Source: Aquisalimonas sp.
GTDB taxonomy: Bacteria > Pseudomonadota > Gammaproteobacteria > Nitrococcales > Aquisalimonadaceae
Assembly (NCBI GenBank): GCA_007126095.1
Contig: SLBZ01000053.1
Span: 1-34,530 of the forward strand
Reading direction: 5' to 3'
DNA length: 34,530 nucleotides
In this document: piece by piece, positions 17,598 to 23,692 of the stretch
Layout of the letters: every line of letters starts with the position of its first letter
How positions within the stretch are numbered: position 1 is the stretch's first letter
Made by a program: the position numbers and the translations under genes
The notes under the pieces: model-generated
The model's database searches: none
What the model saw: the letters and a program-made list of their open reading frames with translations, nothing else
What the model was told of the DNA's origin: nothing

Positions 17598-18295
17598 CGG
17601 AACGTGATCATCTCGGCGGAATCGGGGTGTTCCAGGTGGGGCACGGCGTTGAAATCGGTCAGACTCGCCTCGTTGCCGCTGCCGAACCGCAGGCGCGTGA
17701 GGGAACTGTTGTAGATGGTCCATCCCAGTCGCACGGCGGCATGGTCGTCCAGCCCCAGCACCCGGCCCATGAGCACGCCGATCACCCCGGCGGATGTCAC
17801 CACGCCCAGCCGGGCGCCGCGGGGGTGATCCCGCACCAGCTCGTCGAGTGCACCACTGCAGCGCTCGCGGAAGGCCGGCCATGGCTCCAGCCCCTCCATC
17901 GCCGGCAGGCGGTTATCCACCCAGGCGGTCATGGCCTCGGCATAGAAGCGCTGGAAGACACGGCGATCGGAGTTCAGCAGGTCGCGATCAGGCATGCTGC
18001 CCGGGTCCTGCTCCCGAAGCCGACGTGCCCACGCACGGAGCACCGGCTGGTGGGCAAATTCGTCAAGACAGGCGGATTCACGCCACTCGGGTGCGAGCTG
18101 GCCGCTCATGAGGATATCCGCCGTGGTGCGCTGGCGGTGGAGCATCCCGCAGTAGATCACATCAAAACGCATCCCCAGGGCACGCCAGTGATCCCGCAGG
18201 CGCAGCGACTGCTGACGGCCGGTCTCGGAGAGACGATCATAGTCGTCGCTACCGAAGGACGCCTGACCGTGGCGAATCAGGTGGATCTCACTCAT
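17594..18295 (-). CDS. Histidine phosphatase family protein
   Basis: A 233-residue branch-1 histidine phosphatase (phosphoglycerate mutase-like fold). The phospho-accepting His is in the RHG motif at residues 8-10 (IHLIRHGQASFG). DYDRLSETGRQQ and CGMLHRQRTTADIL are the matching substrate-pocket segments, and VVTSAGVIGVLMG carries the region where the second catalytic His is expected; there the usual His-Ala/Gly pair reads Ser-Ala. It is the first gene of the acyl-CoA operon, starting 17 bp after the palindrome, with a G-run as possible ribosome-binding site. Such phosphatases commonly accompany acyl-CoA dehydrogenase and SDR genes in proteobacteria, but a defined substrate is not established. 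Confidence 0.9.
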   Translation of the reverse strand: MSEIHLIRHGQASFGSDDYDRLSETGRQQSLRLRDHWRALGMRFDVIYCGMLHRQRTTADILMSGQLAPEWRESACLDEFAHQPVLRAWARRLREQDPGSMPDRDLLNSDRRVFQRFYAEAMTAWVDNRLPAMEGLEPWPAFRERCSGALDELVRDHPRGARLGVVTSAGVIGVLMGRVLGLDDHAAVRLGWTIYNSSLTRLRFGSGNEASLTDFNAVPHLEHPDSAEMITFR

Positions 18296-18312
18296 GGATG
18301 ATCATGCCCCCA

Positions 18313-18342
18313 AAAAATAGAGCGAGCGCTCGCTCTATTTTT
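18313..18342. promoter_or_regulatory. 30-bp perfect palindrome, probable TetR-family operator
   Basis: All 15 base pairs of this inverted repeat match. The core GAGCGAGC/GCTCGCTC is flanked by AT-rich arms (AAAAATA and TATTTTT). It lies 17 bp upstream of the histidine phosphatase gene that begins the operon containing a TetR-family gene; such regulators bind palindromes of this kind. Because an RNA copy would form a stem followed by a T-run, it could also act as a terminator for tsaB, whose stop is 36 bp away. Both functions could coexist. Confidence 0.65.
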
Positions 18343-18378
18343 AGAGCATTTGAGGGTCGGCCGCAACCGGCGTCCGGC

Positions 18379-19080
18379 TCAACCGGTCACCCGGTCGCGG
18401 AGATAGACCGGAACGGCGTCACGGGCGGCAACGGTGTCACCAAGAGCGGCACGGTGGCGGGCGAACGGCAGGAGGTCACGGGCGTCCGGGAGTTCCACAT
18501 CGTCGCGCGCGTCGGGGGCACCGGTGCGGGCGGACAACGCCTCCGGATAGGCGGACCAGCCGCTGCCCACGGCCGTGAATCCGGCCCAGGCACCCGGCAC
18601 GGTCACCTCCTCCGGGGCGCACACACGATCCTCGCTGGCAGGTAGCATCAATCCGCTCCCGGTGTCGAGGGCATAGCACCCCCAGTACACTTCGCCCATG
18701 CGCGCATCCAGCGCACTGCAAACGTGGGTCGCCGCCTGCCGGCGGGCTGCGCCCTGGGCCAACACCGCGAGCGTGGACACTCCCACCACCGGGACACTGC
18801 CGCCCCACGCAATCCCCTGCACTGCCCCGGCCGCGATACGCAGTCCGGTAAATGCACCCGGCCCATGGCACCAGGCGAGCGCAGCCAGGTCGGCGACGCG
18901 CACCTGCAGTTCTTCCATCACCTCGTCGACGAGACCAAGCAGCCTTGCCGCGTGCTCCCGGGGCATGACACCGCCACGGCACGCAGTCCGCCCGCCCGCG
19001 GACAGCGCCACGGTACAGGCGTCCGTTGCCGCATCCACGGCGAGAATGGGGGCGTCCGGCCCCGGTGCGGTGGTGTTCAT
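18379..19080 (-). CDS. tsaB: tRNA threonylcarbamoyladenosine biosynthesis protein TsaB
   Basis: TsaB is the partner and scaffold of TsaD and TsaE in forming t6A37 on ANN-decoding tRNAs. The product (233 residues from this start) has the ASKHA-type N-terminus ILAVDAATDACTVALSAGG, then PREHAARLLGLVDEVMEE and the characteristic WCHGPGAFTGLRIAAGAVQG. The C-terminal half is divergent, as in other TsaB proteins. Two starts are possible: the ATG at 19086 has the AGGAG site only 3 bp away, while the ATG at 19080 has it 9 bp away, so 19080 is preferred. It follows the MFS gene by about 40 bp and may be cotranscribed with it. Confidence 0.94.
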   Translation of the reverse strand: MNTTAPGPDAPILAVDAATDACTVALSAGGRTACRGGVMPREHAARLLGLVDEVMEELQVRVADLAALAWCHGPGAFTGLRIAAGAVQGIAWGGSVPVVGVSTLAVLAQGAARRQAATHVCSALDARMGEVYWGCYALDTGSGLMLPASEDRVCAPEEVTVPGAWAGFTAVGSGWSAYPEALSARTGAPDARDDVELPDARDLLPFARHRAALGDTVAARDAVPVYLRDRVTG

Positions 19081-19122
19081 CGACATACGCTCCTGAGTCC
19101 GGCCGACGGGTTGCGGACTGGT

Positions 19123-20400
19123 TCAGTCATCCTCTGAAAACTCGAACTCGAACTCCAGCTGGTCGTCCTCGCCCTGTGGATCCAGGCCGGCCCAGTACGG
19201 AGTCGAATGCGTTGCCTGCGGTGTCGCCGTGTAGCGCTCCTGGGTCGCCACCTGGATGGACTCCCCCACCAGGTCTCGATACCAGCCAAACAGGGCGATC
19301 AACACGGTCACCACGGCCAGCCCGAAGAACAGGCCGTGAGCGCCGGTCAGCCCCATGAACTGCGACAGCACCACCGGGCCGATGATCATGCCGATACCGT
19401 GCACCAGCAGCAAGGTGGCGCTGGCGGGAACACGCTCGTCGGGATCCATGAAGTCGTGAGCCAGGGCCAGTGCCAGGGCGTACATGGTGAAGTTGGTACC
19501 GCCCCATACCACGGCCACGGGGATCACAGTCCAGGTGGGCTGGCCCTGCATCGCCACCATGGTCAGGCTGGCACCGGCCACCAGCAGTGCCACCACCATG
19601 ATCATGCGGCGGCGGTCATACCGGTCCGACAAGCGCCCGATCAGATACTGGAGGAACAGCCCGCCAAGCACGGCCGCCCCCATGAACGTGCCCACCTCAC
19701 CGGAACTGAAGCCGACATCCACCGCAAACGCAGGCCCGAGCGCGAAGAAAGCGCCATTGGTCACACCGGCACCCATTGCGGTGATGGTCGCCAGTGGCGA
19801 GATCCAGTAAAGCTGCCTGAGCCCGACCCGTCCCGTTGGCCTGAGCTCCGGCGACGGCACCCGGGCGAGGGCCACGGGGATCAGCGCCGCCGCCAGCAGC
19901 ATGGCCGCCAGGCTGAACAACTGATGACCGGAGACGTCGCCCATACCCAGAAGAAACTGGCCCGACCCGAGCGCGAGCGACGTCACCACCACATACACAC
20001 CCAGCACCTGCCCGCGGACTTCCCGGGGCGTGCGGTCGTTGAGCCAGCTCTCGGCCACCATGTACAGCCCGGCGATGGCAAAGCCCACCACCACGCGCAT
20101 GGCCGCCCAGAGAAGAGGATCGAGATGGAGTCCGTGTACCAGCGCGGCACAGGCCGCGACCGCGGCCATGGCGGCGAACACACGGATGTGGCCGACTTTC
20201 TGGATGATACGGTCGCAAACCAGCGTGCCAAGCACGAACCCCACGGAATAGCACGCCATGACGAGACCGATTACCGTGGCCGACTCCCCTTCCACCCCGA
20301 GCCGAACGGATAACAACGTGCCAAGCAGCCCGCCCCCGAGGAGCAGGATCCCAACCGAGACAAACAGTGCCCCAAGGGAGGCCAGGGTCGGAACCATCAT
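19123..20400 (-). CDS. MFS transporter (YcaD-like)
   Basis: A 425-residue major facilitator protein with about twelve hydrophobic segments from residue 5 to about 375. Typical MFS sequences include VCDRIIQKVGHIRVFAAMAA between TM2 and TM3 and the equivalent GRLSDRYDRRRMIMVVALLV after the central loop. MVAESWLNDRTPREVRGQVL follows TM4. This resembles the E. coli YcaD group, whose substrate is unknown. The cytoplasmic C-terminal tail is strikingly acidic (EDDQLEFEFEFSEDD). Two adjacent ATGs (20400 and 20397) are possible starts. The gene is divergent from ectA across 520 bp. Confidence 0.88.
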   Translation of the reverse strand: MMVPTLASLGALFVSVGILLLGGGLLGTLLSVRLGVEGESATVIGLVMACYSVGFVLGTLVCDRIIQKVGHIRVFAAMAAVAACAALVHGLHLDPLLWAAMRVVVGFAIAGLYMVAESWLNDRTPREVRGQVLGVYVVVTSLALGSGQFLLGMGDVSGHQLFSLAAMLLAAALIPVALARVPSPELRPTGRVGLRQLYWISPLATITAMGAGVTNGAFFALGPAFAVDVGFSSGEVGTFMGAAVLGGLFLQYLIGRLSDRYDRRRMIMVVALLVAGASLTMVAMQGQPTWTVIPVAVVWGGTNFTMYALALALAHDFMDPDERVPASATLLLVHGIGMIIGPVVLSQFMGLTGAHGLFFGLAVVTVLIALFGWYRDLVGESIQVATQERYTATPQATHSTPYWAGLDPQGEDDQLEFEFEFSEDD

Positions 20401-20642
20401 CTGTGGCGATCACTCGTACAATTCGTATGGGCAGGGGGCGCGCGGCAGCGCCATTCCCGCGGCAATCGTCCGCTCCCGGCGTACCATAGTCAACTACCGG
20501 CTTACCACGTTGTGACACGCCTCATGAAAGAATAAAATTCGCAATTAATGCAATAATTAATTCAATTAAATTTGAAAGAAAAACCAAGAACAAAACAACA
20601 ATGGAATTATTTTCTAAACGACCCCGAAAACGAAAACAAAGC
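20401..20642. other. MFS/ectA intergenic region with extreme AT-rich island
   Basis: This stretch holds no gene. From 20521 to 20580 only 12 of 60 bases are G or C, and 19 of 60 from 20581 to 20640, in surroundings that are strongly GC-rich. It contains short inverted repeats such as TTCAA-N6-TTGAA at 20561-20576 and AATTAATT. The location directly upstream of the ect promoter suggests an upstream activating or silencing region (UP element, nucleoid protein or MarR-type binding), but no specific site is proven. The part from 20401 to 20520 has ordinary composition and holds a possible MFS promoter. Confidence 0.7.
20465..20493 (-). promoter_or_regulatory. Possible sigma-70 promoter for the MFS gene
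   Basis: On the minus strand TTGACT (20488-20493) and GACGAT (20465-20470) are spaced by 17 bp, about 65 bp upstream of the MFS start. The -35 is good, the -10 poor. Confidence 0.3.
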
Positions 20643-20671
20643 TTGACGAGATGGGGAAACAATGCTTGAAT
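20643..20671 (+). promoter_or_regulatory. Predicted promoter of the ectAB operon
   Basis: TTGACG (20643-20648), a 17-bp spacer, then TTGAAT (20666-20671), with TGC directly before the -10 (extended -10). Four of six -10 bases and five of six -35 bases match sigma-70 consensus. Transcription would begin near 20678, about 240 nt before the ectA start. The AT-rich island lies immediately upstream. Other sigma factors (for example sigma-S or sigma-32) cannot be excluded by eye. Confidence 0.6.
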
Positions 20672-20677
20672 GGAAAG

Positions 20678-20920
20678 CGAACTAAAACAGAGAGGCCAAT
20701 CGTTGGCTTACTGCAGAGCACCTGTTCCGACCAAGTCGGCTGGTAGCCGGATGCTCCTCCCAGGACCTTGCTTCAAGGTTCTTTCCCGCGCCCTGACGCT
20801 TGCCGCATGCGGCCAGTGTCGATCTGTGTCTGCCGATCGGTCAGTTGCGCCATTCTGCCGCCAGCACGGACGTGCTGCCTGCCGGCTCTGAACATTGGTA
20901 ACCCAACGGGGATTGTTAGC
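20678..20920 (+). other. Long 5' leader of ectA with possible hairpins
   Basis: About 240 nt separate the predicted promoter from the ectA GTG. An ATG-initiated frame from 20768 runs in phase into ectA, but its first 51 codons are Cys-rich and unlike EctA, so it is treated as untranslated. Two small stem-loops are visible: ACCTTG-CTT-CAAGGT (20765-20779) and CAGCAC-GGAC-GTGCTG (20862-20877). No known riboswitch was recognised. Confidence 0.5.
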
Positions 20921-21451
20921 GTGAGCGGCAACGAACTCAAACCAGTGCAGTTTCGTAATCCCACCGTCGAAGATGGTGCGGGAATCTGGCGCGTGGTGAA
21001 AGAATCCGGCGTACTGGATCTGAACTCGGCCTACATGTACATGTTGCTTGCCCGGGAATTCAGCGGCACGTGCATCGTGGCCGAGAACGAAGGCCGCATC
21101 GTCGGTTTCGTCACCGGCTTCCGCCCGCCGCAGCGGCCGGACAGCATTTTCCTGTGGCAGGTGGGCGTGGACGCCAGCATGCGCGGCCAGGGGCTTGGCA
21201 AACGGCTGCTCCGCGCTTTCCTGCAAAGCCCGGGAGCAGCTGGAGCGACGATGCTCGAGACGACAATCTCGCCGTCCAACGACGCCTCCAAGGCCCTGTT
21301 TACCGCCATCGCCCGGGAGCTCGACACGGCCATCAGGCCCACCGAGGGCTTCCGGGAAGACCAGTTTCCGCCGGAAGGCGATCACGAGGCCGAAGAGTGG
21401 TACTTCATCGGCCCCTACGACGCGAACCGGCCCAATCAACTCAAGCCGTGA
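20921..21451 (+). CDS. ectA: L-2,4-diaminobutyrate acetyltransferase
   Basis: EctA transfers acetyl from acetyl-CoA to the 4-amino group of L-2,4-diaminobutyrate, the second step of ectoine synthesis. It is a GNAT enzyme of 176 residues. LDLNSAYMYMLLAREFSGT near the N-terminus, FLWQVGVDASMRGQGLGKRL (acetyl-CoA binding loop) and MLETTISPSNDASKALF are all diagnostic of EctA. The start is GTG at 20921 with GGGGA about 9 bp upstream; the first conserved segment (FRNPTVEDG) begins 10 residues later. It precedes ectB by 10 bp and is the first gene of the unit. Confidence 0.95.
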   Translation: MSGNELKPVQFRNPTVEDGAGIWRVVKESGVLDLNSAYMYMLLAREFSGTCIVAENEGRIVGFVTGFRPPQRPDSIFLWQVGVDASMRGQGLGKRLLRAFLQSPGAAGATMLETTISPSNDASKALFTAIARELDTAIRPTEGFREDQFPPEGDHEAEEWYFIGPYDANRPNQLKP

Positions 21452-21461
21452 GGACAGTCTC

Positions 21462-22757
21462 ATGACCATGGATCACATGCAGATCATCAACCAGCACGAG
21501 TCGGAAGTTCGCAGCTACGTGCGCGGCTTCCCGACCACGTTCGCCAAGGCGAGCGGCTCGTACATGTACAACACCGGGGGCGACGCCTATCTGGACTTCT
21601 TCGCCGGCGCCAGCGTGATGAACTACGGGCACAACCACCCGGAACTCAAGAAGGCGCTGGTCGAGTACCTGAGCGACGACAACATCACGCACAGCCTGGA
21701 CATGGCGAGTGTCGCCCGCGCCGAGTTCCTGGAGACGCTCGAGCGACTGATCTTCAAGCCGCGCAACATGAGCTATCGCGTGCAGTTCCCCGGACCCACC
21801 GGCACCAACGCCGTGGAGGCCGCGCTGAAGGTTGCCCGCAAGGTCAAGAAGCGGGACACCATCATGGCATTCACCAACGCCTTCCACGGCATGACCCTGG
21901 GCTCGCTCTCCGTCACCGGTAACGGCTTCAAACGCCAGGGTGCCGGCGTCACCCTGGACAACACCACGCACATGCCCTTCGACCGTTACCTCGGGCCGGA
22001 CACCAACAGCCTCGAGTACATCGATCGGATGCTCGCCGACGGCGCCTCCGGCGTGGACGTGCCGGCAGCGGTCATCACCGAGACGGTGCAGGCCGAGGGT
22101 GGCGTCAATGTGGCCGACCTGGAATGGCTCAAGGGGCTGGAGAAGCTGTGCCAGAAGTACGACATGCTGCTCATCGTCGACGACATCCAGACCGGCCTTG
22201 GCCGCTGCGGCCACTTCTTCAGCTTCGAGGAAGCCGGGATCAACCCGGACATCGTCACACTGTCGAAATCCCTCAGCGGCTACGGTCTGCCCCTGGCCAT
22301 CACGCTGATAAAGCCTGAATACGACATCTGGGCCCCGGGCGAGCATAACGGCACGTTCCGCGGCCAGAACCCGTCGTTCGTCACGGCGAAGCGAACGCTG
22401 GAGCTGTTCTGGTCCGACGACCGCTTCGAGAAGGACATCGCCCGCAAGGGCAAGCGCATGGCGGAGTTCCTGGAAGGGCTGGCGCACAATTACCCCAACG
22501 CCCGCGGCTGCCCACGCGGCCGGGGCATGATGCAGGCCATCGAGTTCGGCAACGTCGAGCTGGCGGAGAAGATCTCCGAGCACGCCTTCCAGCGCGGCCT
22601 GATCATCGAGACGGCCGGCACCGACGACCAGGTGCTCAAGCTCCTGCCGCCCTGTGTCATCGAGGACGCAGACCTGGAGAAGGGGCTCGCGATCATCGAG
22701 GAGAGCCTGGTTGCTGCCATGGGGGACCTGGGGATCTCTGCCCAGAAGGCCTCCTGA
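21462..22757 (+). CDS. ectB: Diaminobutyrate-2-oxoglutarate transaminase
   Basis: EctB makes L-2,4-diaminobutyrate from aspartate 4-semialdehyde with glutamate as amino donor, the first committed step of ectoine synthesis. The 431-residue product is a class III PLP aminotransferase. GPTGTNAVEAALK (about 111-123) binds PLP phosphate, LLIVDDIQTGLGR (236-248) has the PLP-ring Asp, and LSKSLSGYGLP carries the Schiff-base Lys269. FFAGASVMNYGHNHP at the N-terminus is typical of EctB. GAGGA lies about 7 bp before the ATG at 21462; a second ATG is 6 bp on. A strong terminator follows the stop by about 40 bp. Confidence 0.97.
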   Translation: MTMDHMQIINQHESEVRSYVRGFPTTFAKASGSYMYNTGGDAYLDFFAGASVMNYGHNHPELKKALVEYLSDDNITHSLDMASVARAEFLETLERLIFKPRNMSYRVQFPGPTGTNAVEAALKVARKVKKRDTIMAFTNAFHGMTLGSLSVTGNGFKRQGAGVTLDNTTHMPFDRYLGPDTNSLEYIDRMLADGASGVDVPAAVITETVQAEGGVNVADLEWLKGLEKLCQKYDMLLIVDDIQTGLGRCGHFFSFEEAGINPDIVTLSKSLSGYGLPLAITLIKPEYDIWAPGEHNGTFRGQNPSFVTAKRTLELFWSDDRFEKDIARKGKRMAEFLEGLAHNYPNARGCPRGRGMMQAIEFGNVELAEKISEHAFQRGLIIETAGTDDQVLKLLPPCVIEDADLEKGLAIIEESLVAAMGDLGISAQKAS

Positions 22758-22795
22758 GCCGACACCGGCTGCCCGATGCGAAACACTCTTCGCGA

Positions 22796-22834
22796 AAGCC
22801 GAAGCCACCCATCGCCGGTGGCTTCGGCTTTTTT
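22796..22834 (+). terminator. Rho-independent terminator after ectB
   Basis: A perfect 14-bp stem (22796-22809 with 22817-22830; core GCCGAAGCCACC) with a 7-nt loop CATCGCC is followed by a run of six T residues (22829-22834). This is a textbook intrinsic terminator, placed between ectB and ectC, so most transcripts should end before ectC. Confidence 0.9.
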
Positions 22835-22842
22835 CATTCAAT

Positions 22843-22870
22843 GGTCGCGGACCTGAAGGTCCGCCCTACG
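22843..22870. repeat. REP-like palindromic repeat, family 1 (copy A of an inverted pair)
   Basis: The hairpin GCGGACC (22847-22853), loop TGAA, GGTCCGC (22858-22864), then CCTACG. Compared with the copies at 12.4 kb and 22.9 kb, a T-A pair in the stem is replaced by C-G on both sides, so the structure is kept while the sequence changes. Confidence 0.8.
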
Positions 22871-22894
22871 CCAGGTTCATGCCTCCCCGGCTCC

Positions 22895-22919
22895 CGTAGG
22901 GTGGACCTTCAGGTCCACC
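22895..22919. repeat. REP-like palindromic repeat, family 1 (copy B, inverted)
   Basis: CGTAG, then GGTGGACC (22900-22907), loop TTCA, GGTCCACC (22912-22919): the reverse orientation of copy A, 24 bp away. A decayed half copy (CTGAAGGCCCACCATG) follows at about 22924-22939. Together they resemble a REP doublet (BIME-like). Confidence 0.8.
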
Positions 22920-23042
22920 ATCACTGAAGGCCCACCATGACGGAAGCTCAGGGTCCGTTTCCACCCGACCGGTTGGTGCAATGCGCTCGCAGGTGCGGCA
23001 CCATGGAGCCATTACCGATCGGTCACCAAAGGAGAGCACACA

Positions 23043-23432
23043 ATGAAGATCGTCGACATTGAGAAAATCAAAGGCACGGATCGGGAGGTGCAGGGCGAAG
23101 GCTGGACCAGCTACCGCATGCTCCTGAAGAAGGACGGCATGGGCTTTTCCTTTCATGAGACTCGCATCCCGCCCGGCGCCGAGCTTCACCTGTGGTACAA
23201 GAACCACCTGGAAGCGGTCTACTGCGTCGAGGGTGACGGCAGCATCGAGGATCTCGCCACCGGTGAAGTACACCAGCTTCACGACGGGGTTCTCTATGCC
23301 CTGGACAAACACGACCGGCACATCCTCCGCGGCGGCAACAAGGAGATGCGCCTGATCTGTTCCTTCAACCCGCCGGTAACCGGACGGGAGACCCACGACG
23401 AGGACGGCTCCTACATTCTGGTCGAGGACTGA
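23043..23432 (+). CDS. ectC: L-ectoine synthase
   Basis: EctC cyclises N4-acetyl-diaminobutyrate to ectoine. The 129-residue product is a single cupin domain of the expected length. [20 protein letters not shown] and [13 protein letters not shown] form the first cupin motif. Glu57, Tyr85 and His93, the positions reported to bind iron in characterised EctC, are all present. An AAGGAG site lies about 8 bp upstream of the ATG. Unlike the usual tight ectABC operon, it is 285 bp from ectB, beyond a terminator and a repeat pair, and no convincing own promoter was seen by eye. No ectD, dedicated aspartokinase or ectR follows. Confidence 0.97.
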   Translation: MKIVDIEKIKGTDREVQGEGWTSYRMLLKKDGMGFSFHETRIPPGAELHLWYKNHLEAVYCVEGDGSIEDLATGEVHQLHDGVLYALDKHDRHILRGGNKEMRLICSFNPPVTGRETHDEDGSYILVED

Positions 23433-23450
23433 CGCCCTCCCCATGTCTGC

Positions 23451-23479
23451 TTGACGGACCCGGGAGGGAGCACCATACG
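23451..23479 (+). promoter_or_regulatory. Possible promoter for the BCCT transporter gene
   Basis: TTGACG (23451-23456), then 17 bp, then CATACG (23474-23479). The -35 is good and the -10 has three of six matches. An inverted repeat CCCGGGAG/CTCCCGGG (23459-23466 and 23488-23495) overlaps it and could be an operator or an ectC terminator lacking a T-run. The transcript would have a leader of about 205 nt. Confidence 0.3.
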
Positions 23480-23692
23480 TTCGCTTACTCCCGGGCCCGG
23501 GCCCGATACCCCGCCACGCCGCGCTCTCCCTATCAGTACGCCTTATTCCCTGATAAGCTCTCGCGCTCGTTTAATCCGGCGTTTCCCTCGCAAACGCCAG
23601 CCCACTCATTCGGTCTTTTCACTGGTCCCTGCCATCCGGTGCGGGATGCGGGCGCCATTCATTCAAGAAGCATTAGAAACGGAGCGGTAATC

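Noticed and set aside
20768..20920. An N-terminal extension of EctA starting at the ATG at 20768
   Set aside because: The 51 extra residues are Cys- and Pro-rich and unlike any EctA N-terminus, and no ribosome-binding site precedes that ATG; the conserved region starts shortly after the GTG at 20921.
23459..23495. An intrinsic terminator after ectC
   Set aside because: The CCCGGGAG/CTCCCGGG stem has a 21-nt loop and no T-run, so it is noted only as an inverted repeat near the possible BCCT promoter.
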